Source: JASGIT01 sp047601665 (GTDB lineage: Bacteria > Pseudomonadota > Gammaproteobacteria > Burkholderiales > Burkholderiaceae_C). From it: a stretch of 64,000 nt of DNA. Location: NCBI GenBank assembly GCA_047601665.1, contig JASGIT010000001.1:558001-622000 (forward strand). The letters are read 5' to 3'. The position numbers were made by a program, and so were the translations under genes. A model generated the notes under the pieces. The model did not search any database, was not told the DNA's origin, and saw nothing but the letters and a program-made list of their open reading frames with translations. Shown here one piece after another: positions 46,927 to 55,387 of the stretch; the first letter of the stretch is position 1; every line of letters begins with the position of its first letter.

Positions 46927-48234
46927 TCACACGCCCGTATCGTCCATTCGATTCGGCTGCGCCAATACCTTGTCAATGCGGCGGCCATCCAAATCCAGGA
47001 CTTCGAATACCCAGCCCGCGCAGGCGATGCGCTCGCCCACGCCGGGTAAATGCCCTGATTCAGCCAGCAGCAGGCCCGCCACGGTGTTATAGCGGCCCCG
47101 GTCTTCTTCAGGCAAATCGGCAATATCCAGGCGCGCTTTCAGTTCGGAAATGGGCATCAACCCGTCGAGCAGCCATGAGCCGTCTTCACGCTGCGTCGCC
47201 CAGGCATCCGTCTCCGCGCCGGGCTGCAATTCGCCGGTAATGGCTTCGAGCAAATCGCGCGGCGTCATGATGCCCTGCACCACGCCATATTCGTCCACCA
47301 CGAATACCAATCGGCCCGAGCGTGCCCGGAATTGGTCCAGCAATTCCATGCCGCTCAAGGTTTCGGGCAGGAACGTGGCGGGCTGGACATGTTCCTGCAA
47401 TGGCCCCGGCGCACTGTCCCCCAAGGCAATCAATTTCGCCACGCTGACCACGCCTACCACGTCGTCCAGCGAGCCGCGGCACACGGGGTACCAGGAATGC
47501 GCGCCCTTGCCCCCTCCCGCGCCCGCCAGGCGCAGCGCCTCGGGCACGCCGAGGCTGGCGTCCAGCCAGTCCACGTCCGAGCGCGGCACCATCAGCGACG
47601 TGAGCGGACGGTCGTCCAGGTGGAACACGTTCTGCACCATCTGGTGCTCGTGGTGCTCGATGACCCCGGCCTCGCGGCCTTCGCGCAGGCTCGCGACAAT
47701 TTCCTCCTCGGTGACCGAGCGGCCAGCGGTGTTGTCGATGCGCAGCAGCTTGAGCACGCCCTGGGTAGACAGCGACAGCAGCCGCACAAAGGGTTTGGCG
47801 ACCCGCGCCACCCCGGCCATGGGCCGCGACACGAAGCGCGCCACGGCCTCGGGGTACAGCTGGCCGATGCGCTTGGGTACCAGTTCGCCGAACACGATGG
47901 TGATGAAGGTGATGCAGGTGACCACCAGCGCCGTCGCCGCCACGTCCGCCGCCTTGACCGGCACGCCCAGCGACTGGAGCCACTGGCCCAGCCCGGCGCT
48001 GAAAGCGGCCTCGCCCAGAATGCCGTTGAGCATCCCGATGGAGGTAATGCCCACCTGCACGGACGAAAGGAACTGCGTGGGGTTGCCCAGCAGGTCGAGC
48101 GCGGCGCGTGCGCCCTTGTCACCCCCGTCGGCCATGGCCGTCAACCGCGCCGTGCGGCTGGCGGCGAGCGCCATTTCCGACATTGCGAACACGCCGTTGA
48201 GCAGGGTCAGCAGCGCGATCAGCAGAAAATCCAT
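46927..48234 (-). CDS. CNNM/CBS-domain membrane protein (hemolysin family, CorC/HlyC-like)
   Basis: A 435-residue protein. The N-terminal CNNM/DUF21 domain (about 1-190) has four hydrophobic segments (MDFLLIALLTLLNGVFAMSE and others). Two CBS domains follow (about 205-330), then a CorC/HlyC C-terminal domain (about 345-425). The family is linked to magnesium or cobalt efflux; hemolysin is a historic label. The 3' half lies in the low-GC tract around 47.0-47.4 kb, the 5' half is GC-rich like the genome. It is divergent from apaH. Confidence 0.9.
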   Translation of the reverse strand: MDFLLIALLTLLNGVFAMSEMALAASRTARLTAMADGGDKGARAALDLLGNPTQFLSSVQVGITSIGMLNGILGEAAFSAGLGQWLQSLGVPVKAADVAATALVVTCITFITIVFGELVPKRIGQLYPEAVARFVSRPMAGVARVAKPFVRLLSLSTQGVLKLLRIDNTAGRSVTEEEIVASLREGREAGVIEHHEHQMVQNVFHLDDRPLTSLMVPRSDVDWLDASLGVPEALRLAGAGGGKGAHSWYPVCRGSLDDVVGVVSVAKLIALGDSAPGPLQEHVQPATFLPETLSGMELLDQFRARSGRLVFVVDEYGVVQGIMTPRDLLEAITGELQPGAETDAWATQREDGSWLLDGLMPISELKARLDIADLPEEDRGRYNTVAGLLLAESGHLPGVGERIACAGWVFEVLDLDGRRIDKVLAQPNRMDDTGV

Positions 48235-48258
48235 ACATCAAGGAACGTAACGAACACA

Positions 48259-49101
48259 ATGGCACTGTACTGTATTGGCGATCTGCAAGGCTGCGACGGC
48301 GCGCTGGAGCGCCTGTTGGCCCACATGGGCTTTTCCCCCAGCCGCGACACGGTGTACCTGCTGGGCGACCTGGTGAACCGCGGCCCCGACTCCGCCGCCG
48401 TGCTGCGCCGCTGCATGGCGCACGAGGGCGCGCTGCGGCCCCTGCTGGGCAACCACGACCTGCACCTGCTGGCCGCTGCGCACGGCGCGCGCAAGCCCTC
48501 GCGGCGCGACACCCTGGCCGCCGTGCTGCAAGCGCCCGACCGCGACGCGCTGCTGGGCTGGCTGCGCGAACAGCCGCTGGCGCGTGAACATGCGCACGCG
48601 GGCGAGCGGCTGCTGATGGTGCACGCGGGCCTGCTGCCCGCCTGGAGCGCCGACGACGCGCTGGCCCTGGCCGCCGAGGTGCAGGCCGTGCTGCGCGGCC
48701 CCGGCCTGCCCGCCTTTTTGCACGCCATGTATGGCAACCAGCCCGACCGCTGGAGCGACGGCCTCACGGGCACGGAGCGGCTGCGCGTGATCGTGAACGC
48801 GCTCACGCGGCTGCGGTTCTGTACGCCCGAGGGGGTGATGGATTTCGAGAGCAGCGAAAGCGCCGCCACGCCGCCCGCGGGGCTGGTGCCGTGGTTCGAC
48901 GCGCCCGCGCGGCGCAGCGCGGGCACGCTGGTGGCCTTTGGCCACTGGTCCACGCTGGGCTATCTGAATCGGCCCGACGTGCTGGCGCTGGACACGGGCT
49001 GCGTGTGGGGCGGCTGTTTGAGCGCCGTGCGCTTCGGCGCGACGCTGGCCGAGCGCGAACTGCTGCAGGTGCGCTGCGCGCAGGCGCAAGCGCCCGGCTA
49101 G
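48259..49101 (+). CDS. apaH: Symmetrical bis(5'-nucleosyl)-tetraphosphatase
   Basis: A 280-residue metallophosphatase that splits Ap4A into two ADP. It shows the calcineurin-like metal motifs GDLQGC (7-12), GDLVNRG (36-42) and GNHD (64-67), plus GHWSTLGYLNRPDVLALDTGCVWGG in the C-terminal part. MALYCIGDLQGCD is the normal N terminus. The last four bases overlap the end of the convergent RNA helicase gene. Confidence 0.95.
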   Translation: MALYCIGDLQGCDGALERLLAHMGFSPSRDTVYLLGDLVNRGPDSAAVLRRCMAHEGALRPLLGNHDLHLLAAAHGARKPSRRDTLAAVLQAPDRDALLGWLREQPLAREHAHAGERLLMVHAGLLPAWSADDALALAAEVQAVLRGPGLPAFLHAMYGNQPDRWSDGLTGTERLRVIVNALTRLRFCTPEGVMDFESSESAATPPAGLVPWFDAPARRSAGTLVAFGHWSTLGYLNRPDVLALDTGCVWGGCLSAVRFGATLAERELLQVRCAQAQAPG

Positions 49102-50492
49102 GCCGACGCCTTGAACAGCGCCGCCACCTTGCGCTTGGGCTTGATGTTGGCCGACAGGCTGCCACGGCCCGGCATGGTCTTGGGAGCGGCTTCCCAGCTC
49201 GGGGTCGTGTCGCGCGCGGCGGCTTCGTAGGGCCGGTCGAAGAAGGGGTCGCGCGGCGGGGCGGCGGGGCGCGGGCTGCGGCGCTCGCGCGGTTCGCCGT
49301 CTTCGCTCCACACGCGGCGGCCTTCGTTGAAGCGGCCGCGCGGGCGCTCGTCTTCGATTTCGATGGCCTCGATCTCGATCTTTTTCTTGATCAGCTTCTC
49401 GATATCGGCCACCAGGCGCGCGTCGCTCGACGACACCAGCGTCACCGCCAGGCCCGTCGCGCCCGCGCGGCCCGTGCGGCCGATGCGGTGCACGTAGTCT
49501 TCGGCGTTGAACGGCACGTCGTAGTTGAAGACGGCGGGCACGTCCTTGATGTCCAGGCCGCGTGCGGCCACGTCGGTGCAGACGAGCAGATCGACATCGC
49601 CGCGCTTGAAGGCGTCCAGCGCCTTCAGGCGTTCGTCCTGGCTCTTGTCGCCGTGCAGCGCGGCGGTGCGCAGGCCGTCGCGCTCCAGCGCGCGAGCCAG
49701 GCGCGCGCAGCCCAGCTTGCTGTTCACGAAGATGAAGGCCTGGCGGATTTCGCGGTCCTTGAGCACCTTGCGGATGGCGCGGCGCTTGTCGTCGTCGTTG
49801 GCACTGAAGAAGCGCTGCTCCACGGTGGAGGCCGTCTCGTTCGGGCGCGCGACTTCGATGGTGACCGGGTTCTGCAGGTAGCTGCCGGCCAGCCGCTTGA
49901 TCTCAGGCGAGAAGGTGGCGCTGAACAGCAGCGTGGTGCGCTGCTTGGGCAGGTAGCTCAGAATGCGCTGCAGGTCGGGCAGGAAGCCGATGTCCAGCAT
50001 ACGGTCGGCTTCGTCGAGCACCACGTATTCGACCTGGTTGAGCACGGCGTTCTTGGCCTCGATGTGGTCGAGCAGGCGGCCCGGCGTGGCCACCAGCACT
50101 TCCACGCCCTTTTTCAGTTCGAGCGTCTGCGGCTTCATGTCCATGCCGCCGAAGACCACGGTGCTGCGCAGCTTGGTGTACTTGGCGTACAGCGCGATCT
50201 GCTGGGCCACCTGGTCGGCCAGTTCGCGCGTGGGCAGCAGCACCAGGGCGCGCACCGGGTGGCGCGCGGGGGAGGTGGAACTGTTTTCGTGCTGGAGCAG
50301 GCGCTGCAGCAGCGGCAGCGAGAATGCCGCCGTCTTGCCGGTGCCGGTTTGCGCCGCACCCATCACGTCCTGGCCCGTGAGCACCACGGGAATGGCCTGG
50401 GCCTGGATGGGCGTCATGTTCTCGTAGCCCATTTCGGCTACGGCGCGCTTGAGCGGTTCAGCCAGCGCAAGTGTGGAGTAGGGTTGTGTCAT
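49098..50492 (-). CDS. DEAD-box RNA helicase (RhlE-like)
   Basis: A 464-residue RNA helicase with all core motifs: the Q motif region (MTPIQAQAIP), AAQTGTGKT (46-54), PTRELA, TPGRLLD, DEAD (160-163), SATF, and the C-terminal DVAARGLDIKDVP and HRIGRTGRAG. The tail after residue 380 is basic and disordered (RPRGRFNEGRRVW...PRERRSPRP), as in RhlE proteins. It acts in ribosome assembly or RNA turnover. It lies 56 bases downstream of the ypfJ-type gene on the same strand. Confidence 0.93.
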   Translation of the reverse strand: MTQPYSTLALAEPLKRAVAEMGYENMTPIQAQAIPVVLTGQDVMGAAQTGTGKTAAFSLPLLQRLLQHENSSTSPARHPVRALVLLPTRELADQVAQQIALYAKYTKLRSTVVFGGMDMKPQTLELKKGVEVLVATPGRLLDHIEAKNAVLNQVEYVVLDEADRMLDIGFLPDLQRILSYLPKQRTTLLFSATFSPEIKRLAGSYLQNPVTIEVARPNETASTVEQRFFSANDDDKRRAIRKVLKDREIRQAFIFVNSKLGCARLARALERDGLRTAALHGDKSQDERLKALDAFKRGDVDLLVCTDVAARGLDIKDVPAVFNYDVPFNAEDYVHRIGRTGRAGATGLAVTLVSSSDARLVADIEKLIKKKIEIEAIEIEDERPRGRFNEGRRVWSEDGEPRERRSPRPAAPPRDPFFDRPYEAAARDTTPSWEAAPKTMPGRGSLSANIKPKRKVAALFKASA

Positions 50493-50548
50493 TAACCCGC
50501 TATTGTCGCAAAACCCGGTTGCAAAGGTGTTGCAACTGCGCTAACGCG

Positions 50549-51445
50549 CTACAGCGAGCGGGCCGAGAAGGTATCGCAGGCCTTCATGTTGCCCGTTTGC
50601 ATCCCTGTCTCGAACCAGTGCTGGCGCTGCGCGCTGGTGCCGTGGGTGAAGGTGTCGGGCCGCACGGTGCCCGTGGCCTCGCGCTGGAGCTTGTCGTCGC
50701 CGATCTGCTGCGCGGCGTTCAGGGCCGATTCGATGTCGCCCTGCTCCAGCCAGTTCTTGGCCTGCTGCGACTTGGCGGCCCAGATGCCCGCGTAGCAGTC
50801 GGCCTGCAGTTCCAGCCGCACCGACAGCGCGTTCTGCTCGCGCTCGCTCACGCGGCCGCGCATGGCATCCACCTTGCCCGAGATGCCGAGCAGGTTCTGC
50901 ACGTGGTGCCCCACCTCGTGCGCGACCACGTAGGCGCGCGCGAACTGGCCCGGCGCGCCCAGCTGGCGGCTCATGGTGTCGAAGAAGTCCATGTCCAGGT
51001 AGACCTTGCGGTCCGCCGGGCAGTAGAACGGCCCCATGGCCGACTGGCCCGTGCCGCAGGCCGTGGGTGTCATGCGGCGGAACAGCACCAGCTTGGGCGG
51101 CTGGTACTGCGCGCCGCCCTGGCGGAAGATGTCGCTCCACACGTCTTCGGTGGAAGCGAGCACGGTGGACACGAAGCGCGCGCCCTGGTCGTCCGCCGGC
51201 GGCTTGTGCGCGGGCGCGTTGTGCTGCTGCACCACGGCGGGGCTGCCGCCACCGCCGCTCAGCAGGCCCAGGATGGTGAGCGGGTTCACGCCGAACACCC
51301 AGCCGCCGAGCAGCGCGATGACGATGGTGCCGATGCCGATGCTGCGCCCGCCGAACAGGGGGCTGCCGCCTCCGCCACCGCCGCCATAGTCCCCATCGCG
51401 CCGGTCTTCGACGTTGTCGGATTCGCGGTTGCCTTCCCATTTCAT
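50549..51445 (-). CDS. ypfJ: YpfJ-family zinc metallopeptidase-like membrane protein
   Basis: A 298-residue protein. The N terminus is acidic, then a run of glycines, then one membrane helix (GIGTIVIALLGGWVFGV). The C-terminal domain has the zinc motif HEVGHH (176-181) and a conserved downstream acidic helix (LELQADCYAGIW). The family is widespread in proteobacteria with no settled substrate. It is divergent from pcp and upstream of the helicase on the same strand. Confidence 0.9.
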   Translation of the reverse strand: MKWEGNRESDNVEDRRDGDYGGGGGGGSPLFGGRSIGIGTIVIALLGGWVFGVNPLTILGLLSGGGGSPAVVQQHNAPAHKPPADDQGARFVSTVLASTEDVWSDIFRQGGAQYQPPKLVLFRRMTPTACGTGQSAMGPFYCPADRKVYLDMDFFDTMSRQLGAPGQFARAYVVAHEVGHHVQNLLGISGKVDAMRGRVSEREQNALSVRLELQADCYAGIWAAKSQQAKNWLEQGDIESALNAAQQIGDDKLQREATGTVRPDTFTHGTSAQRQHWFETGMQTGNMKACDTFSARSL

Positions 51446-51486
51446 GGTGTGTTTCCCGATTTTTGGAGTGGTGCGATATTACGCCG

Positions 51487-52113
51487 ATGACCATTCTGCT
51501 CACAGGCTTCGACCCCTTCGGGAACGCCACGGCAAACCCCAGCTGGCTGGTGGCGCAGGCGCTGCACGGCCAGCGCATCGCGGGCCGCACGGTGGTGGCC
51601 GCGCAGTTGCCCACGGAGTTCGGCGCGTCGCTCGCGCAATTGCAGGACCTGCTGGCGCGGCACCGGCCCGCGGTCACGCTGTGCCTGGGGCTGGCGGGCG
51701 GGAGGCCGGCCCTGTCGATCGAGCGCATCGGCATCAACGTGAACGATGCGCGCATTCCCGACAACCAGGGGCGGCAGCCGGTGGATACGCCCGTCGTGAC
51801 GGGCGGCCCCGCCGCCTACTTTGCAACGCTGCCCGTGAAGGCCATGCTGCGCGCCGTGCTTGCGGCGGGCGTGGCGGGCGAGGTGTCGCAGACGGCGGGC
51901 ACCTTCGTCTGCAACCACGTGCTGTACGGGCTGCTGCACCTGCTGGCGCCGCAGCCGGGCGCGCGCGGCGGGTTCATCCACGTGCCATGGCTGCCGGAGC
52001 AGGGCCAGCCCGGCATGGAACTGCGCGACATGGTGCGCGGCGTGCACGCGGCGCTGTGGGCCGCCATGCTCACGCAAGAAGACGTGGCGCTGGGCGCGGG
52101 CGCCACGCATTGA
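51487..52113 (+). CDS. pcp: Pyroglutamyl-peptidase I (pyrrolidone-carboxylate peptidase)
   Basis: A 208-residue cysteine peptidase (C15) that removes N-terminal pyroglutamate. The triad is visible: E79 in LSIERIGIN, C142 in GTFVCNHVLYGLLH and H165 in GFIHVPWLPEQ. The N terminus ILLTGFDPFGNATANPSW is diagnostic. The start ATG is 41 bases from the divergent ypfJ start. It is convergent with dcd. Confidence 0.95.
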   Translation: MTILLTGFDPFGNATANPSWLVAQALHGQRIAGRTVVAAQLPTEFGASLAQLQDLLARHRPAVTLCLGLAGGRPALSIERIGINVNDARIPDNQGRQPVDTPVVTGGPAAYFATLPVKAMLRAVLAAGVAGEVSQTAGTFVCNHVLYGLLHLLAPQPGARGGFIHVPWLPEQGQPGMELRDMVRGVHAALWAAMLTQEDVALGAGATH

Positions 52114-52129
52114 CGGGCGCCCGGCCCGA

Positions 52130-52696
52130 TCAGGCCTTGGGCAGCGTCACGCCCACCTGGCCCTGGTATTTGCCACCGCGGTCCTTGTAGCTCACGTCGC
52201 AGACCTCGTCGCTCTCGAAGAACAGCACCTGCGCGCAGCCCTCGCCCGCGTAGATGCGCGCGGGCAGCGGGGTGGTATTGCTGAATTCGAGCGTCACGTA
52301 GCCTTCCCACTCGGGCTCGAACGGGGTGACGTTGACGATGATGCCGCAGCGCGCGTAGGTGCTCTTGCCCAGGCAGATGGTGAGCACGTTGCGCGGGATG
52401 CGGAAGTATTCGACGGTGCGCGCCAGCGCGAAGCTGTTGGGCGGGATGATGCAGCTGTCGCCATGGAAGTCGACGAAGCTCTTTTCGTCGAAGTTCTTCG
52501 GGTCCACCACGGTGCTGTGGATGTTGGTGAAGACCTTGAATTCGGGCGCGCAGCGGATGTCGTAGCCGTAGCTGCTGGTGCCGTAGCTGATGATCTTACG
52601 GCCCTCGGCCTCGCGCACCTGGCCGGGCTCGAACGGCTCGATCATGCCGTGGCTCTCGGCCATGCGGCGGATCCATTTGTCGCTCTTGATGCTCAT
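52130..52696 (-). CDS. dcd: dCTP deaminase
   Basis: A 188-residue enzyme that turns dCTP into dUTP for thymidylate synthesis. Conserved parts: SYGTSSYGYDIRCAPEF, GKSTYARCGIIVNVTPFEPEWEGYVTLEFSNTT-type core (with the catalytic glutamate in TLEFSN), and GEGCAQVLFFE. Length and pattern match proteobacterial Dcd. It stands alone between pcp (convergent) and the small exported protein gene (divergent). Confidence 0.97.
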   Translation of the reverse strand: MSIKSDKWIRRMAESHGMIEPFEPGQVREAEGRKIISYGTSSYGYDIRCAPEFKVFTNIHSTVVDPKNFDEKSFVDFHGDSCIIPPNSFALARTVEYFRIPRNVLTICLGKSTYARCGIIVNVTPFEPEWEGYVTLEFSNTTPLPARIYAGEGCAQVLFFESDEVCDVSYKDRGGKYQGQVGVTLPKA

Positions 52697-52765
52697 GGGG
52701 CCCGATTCTAGGCCGCGCCCGTTATGCTTCAGGCTGTTACCAATCCTCACGAACAGGAGCGCAGC

Positions 52766-53044
52766 ATGTTGTGGAACGGGATGACCGTGGCGGTCCTGCT
52801 GGGCAGCGCCGCCACATGCGGCGCGGCAACGCTGACCGAGGCGCAATGCCGCAGCGAAGTGTCCCGGTTCGAGCAGGCCATCGGCACGGTGCGCCAGACC
52901 TCGGGCACCGAGGCCGCCGCCAAGCTCAAGGAAAAACTGCTGCCCGCCGCGTTGCAGGCCCGCTTGCTGGAAAAGGAGGGCTACTGCGGCATGGCGCGCT
53001 ACCTGCGCGAGAAAAAGCTCACCGACACCAGGCCGCAGCTTTAG
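52766..53044 (+). CDS. Small exported protein of unknown function
   Basis: A 92-residue protein. I do not recognise its family. The N terminus MLWNGMTVAVLLGSAATCGA looks like a signal peptide with cleavage near AATCGAA. The mature part is helical and basic, with two further cysteines (AQCRSEV and GYCGMAR). AGGAG lies seven bases before the ATG at 52766. The last four bases overlap the convergent guanine deaminase gene. Confidence 0.65.
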   Translation: MLWNGMTVAVLLGSAATCGAATLTEAQCRSEVSRFEQAIGTVRQTSGTEAAAKLKEKLLPAALQARLLEKEGYCGMARYLREKKLTDTRPQL

Positions 53045-54315
53045 GAGATCACGGTTTCTTCGATCAGCCGGTCGTCGCCCAGCACGATCATCGCGAACAG
53101 CAGTTCGTCCAGGTTGTTGGCCTGCGTGGTCTTGCGCTCCAGCAGCGGCGTGCAGCGCGGGTTGAGGACGATGAAGTCGCCCTCGCAGCCCGGCTGCAGG
53201 TTGCCCACCACGCCTTCCAGGCCCAGCGCGCGCGCCGCGCCCGCCGTGTGCTGGTGCCACAGTTGCGACGGCGTGAGCGAGAGGCCGCGCTTGGTCTGCC
53301 CTTCACGCCCCACGTAGTAGGCCGCCATCATGGTGTGGAAGGGGCTGAAGCTGGTGCCGCCGCCCACGTCGCTGGCGAGGCCGTAGCCGAAGCCCGCCTC
53401 GTCCGCGCCCCGGTAGTCGAAGAAGCCGCTGCCCAGGAACAGGTTGCTGGTGGGGCTGACGGCGGCGGCGGTCTTGCGCTCGCGCATCAGCGCGCGGTCG
53501 GCGTCGTCGAAGTGGATGCAGTGCGCATACACGGCGCGCTCGCGCATCAGGCCGAAGTCGTCGTACACGGCCAGGTAGCTGCGCGATTGCGGGAACAGTT
53601 CGCGCACCCAGGCCACTTCGTCGAGGTTCTCGGCCACGTGGGACTGGATCCACACGTCGGGGTGGCGCGCGGCCAGTTCGCCCGCGCCGCGCAGCTGCTC
53701 GGGCGTGCTGGTGGGCGCGAAGCGCGGGGTGATGGCGTAGCCCAGGCGGCCCACGCCGTGCCAGCGCCGGATGAGGGCCTCGGTGTCGATCAGGCTCTGC
53801 TCGGTCTCATCGCGCACGCCGTCGGGCGAGTGGCGGTCTTGCAGCACCTTGCCGGTAATCAGGCGCATTCCCTGGCGCTGGGCTTCGGCGAACAGCGCCT
53901 CGACCGACGCGGGGTGCGAGGTGGCGAAGGCCAGCGGCGTGGTGACGCCGTTGCGCAGCAGTTCGGCGATGAAGAAGCGGGCCACTTCCGCCGCGTGCTC
54001 GGCGGATGCGAAGCGCGATTCGGCGGGGAAGGTGTAGTTCTCCAGCCAGGGCAGCAGGCCGGGCGCGGGCGCGCCGATGATGTCGGTCTGCGGGAAGTGA
54101 ATGTGCATGTCCACGAAGCCCGGCGCGATGATGCGGCCCGGCAGGTGGGTGACGGGGTGGCCGCCGAACTGGCCGCTCAGCGCCGTCCACGCGCCCGCGG
54201 CCACCACGCGCTGGCGGCCCGTGGCGTCGGGGGCGATGGCCAGCAGGCCGTCTTCGTCGTACACGGCCTGGCCGTCGGCGTTGAAGCGCAAGAGCGCACT
54301 GCGGTAGATCTTCAT
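53041..54315 (-). CDS. guaD: Guanine deaminase
   Basis: A 424-residue amidohydrolase that converts guanine to xanthine. Zinc motif VDMHIHFPQTD with H71 and H73; further ligands in WIQSHVAEN and AHCIHFDD; the substrate region SPTSNLFLGSGFFD and ASDVGGGTSFSPFHTM is typical of GuaD. It belongs with adenine/adenosine deaminase (55385) and the nucleoside ABC transporter (59608-64000) in a purine salvage and breakdown region. Confidence 0.93.
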   Translation of the reverse strand: MKIYRSALLRFNADGQAVYDEDGLLAIAPDATGRQRVVAAGAWTALSGQFGGHPVTHLPGRIIAPGFVDMHIHFPQTDIIGAPAPGLLPWLENYTFPAESRFASAEHAAEVARFFIAELLRNGVTTPLAFATSHPASVEALFAEAQRQGMRLITGKVLQDRHSPDGVRDETEQSLIDTEALIRRWHGVGRLGYAITPRFAPTSTPEQLRGAGELAARHPDVWIQSHVAENLDEVAWVRELFPQSRSYLAVYDDFGLMRERAVYAHCIHFDDADRALMRERKTAAAVSPTSNLFLGSGFFDYRGADEAGFGYGLASDVGGGTSFSPFHTMMAAYYVGREGQTKRGLSLTPSQLWHQHTAGAARALGLEGVVGNLQPGCEGDFIVLNPRCTPLLERKTTQANNLDELLFAMIVLGDDRLIEETVIS

Positions 54316-54374
54316 GGCCGCAGAGCTTACGCCGCCGGCGCCGGGGCGCCATACGGGCGGCGTGATGGCGGCCA

Positions 54375-55316
54375 TCACACGGCGGATACCACGCCGCGCC
54401 CCGCGAAATGCCCTTCGGCATTGGCGAGGAAGCGGTCGATCGTGGCCTGCACGGCCTCGGGCGAGCGGCCCGCGACGTGGGGGCTGAGCAGCACGCTGTC
54501 CAGGCCGACGAGTTGGCTGGGAGGCTGCGGCTCGCTTTCGTACACGTCCAGCCCCGCGCCCGCGATGCCGCCGGTGCGCAGCGCGGCGGCCAGCGCCTCG
54601 GTATCGACCACGCTGCCGCGCGCGATGTTGACGAGGTAGCCGCGCGGCCCCAGCGCGGCGAGTACTTCGGCGTTGACTGCGTGGTGCGTGGCCGCGCCGC
54701 CCGGCGTGGCGCAGACGAGCACGTCGCACCACGCGGCCAGGTCGAGCAGGCTGGCGAAGTAGCGGTGCGGCACGTCCGCGCGCGCATGGCGGCTGTGGTA
54801 ACCCACGGGCATGTCGAAGCCCGCGGCGCGGCGCGCAATCTGCTGGCCGATGGCGCCCAGGCCGAACAGGCCCAGGCGCTTGCCCGACACGCCCGGCAGG
54901 TCGCCCAGCGCGTCGCGCCACACGCCGTCGCGGCACTGCCGGTCGAGCCGGTGCAGGCCGCGCACCGCGCCGATGAGTAGGCCGAAGGCGTGGTCGGCCA
55001 CGCTGGCGGCGTTGGTGCCCGCGCCGTTGGCGATCACGATGCCGCGCGCGCGGGCGGCGTCGACGGCGATGTTCTCGTAGCCCACGCCGAGCGCGCAGAC
55101 GAGTTCGAGCGCGGGCAGGCGCGCGATCTCGTCCGTCGTGAGGCCGACGGTGCCGATGGTGAGCACGGCGCGGATGCGCGCGCCGTGCGCCGCGATGGCG
55201 GCGGCGCGCTCGGGCGGCGTGGGGGCGTAGAGGACTTCATACGCCGCCGCGATGGGGGCCAGGTGCTCGGGCGCGAGGGGTTGCAGCACCAGCAGGGGGA
55301 TACGGCCAGCGGTCAC
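54375..55316 (-). CDS. D-2-hydroxyacid dehydrogenase family protein
   Basis: A 313-residue NAD(P)-dependent dehydrogenase. Nucleotide motif GLFGLGAIGQQIARR, catalytic arginine in NIARGSVVD, acidic residue in GLDVYESEPQ, and histidine in LSPHVAGRSPEA. The substrate (glyoxylate, hydroxypyruvate or a hydroxyacid) is unknown. I chose GTG at 55316, since AAGGAG lies five bases upstream; the ATG at 55334 belongs to the dispersed repeat. It lies between the two purine deaminase genes on the same strand. Confidence 0.85.
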   Translation of the reverse strand: MTAGRIPLLVLQPLAPEHLAPIAAAYEVLYAPTPPERAAAIAAHGARIRAVLTIGTVGLTTDEIARLPALELVCALGVGYENIAVDAARARGIVIANGAGTNAASVADHAFGLLIGAVRGLHRLDRQCRDGVWRDALGDLPGVSGKRLGLFGLGAIGQQIARRAAGFDMPVGYHSRHARADVPHRYFASLLDLAAWCDVLVCATPGGAATHHAVNAEVLAALGPRGYLVNIARGSVVDTEALAAALRTGGIAGAGLDVYESEPQPPSQLVGLDSVLLSPHVAGRSPEAVQATIDRFLANAEGHFAGRGVVSAV

Positions 55317-55331
55317 GGATACTCCTTTTTT

Positions 55332-55387
55332 CATAGCTGCCAGCGCTTTTCCATAAAGCGCTGGAGGCCGATTTGGCTCAAATATCA
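55332..55387. repeat. Dispersed repeat, copy 7
   Basis: CATAGCTGCCAGCGCTT...AAGCGCTGGAGGCCGATTT with a perfect ten-pair stem (55340-55349 with 55355-55364) and a five-base loop. It spans the whole gap from the dehydrogenase ribosome binding site to the adenine/adenosine deaminase stop. Confidence 0.8.

Noticed and set aside
46875..47240. Plus-strand frame of 121 codons over the H-NS promoter
   Set aside because: It lies antisense to the corC-like gene, with no start site and no recognisable motif.
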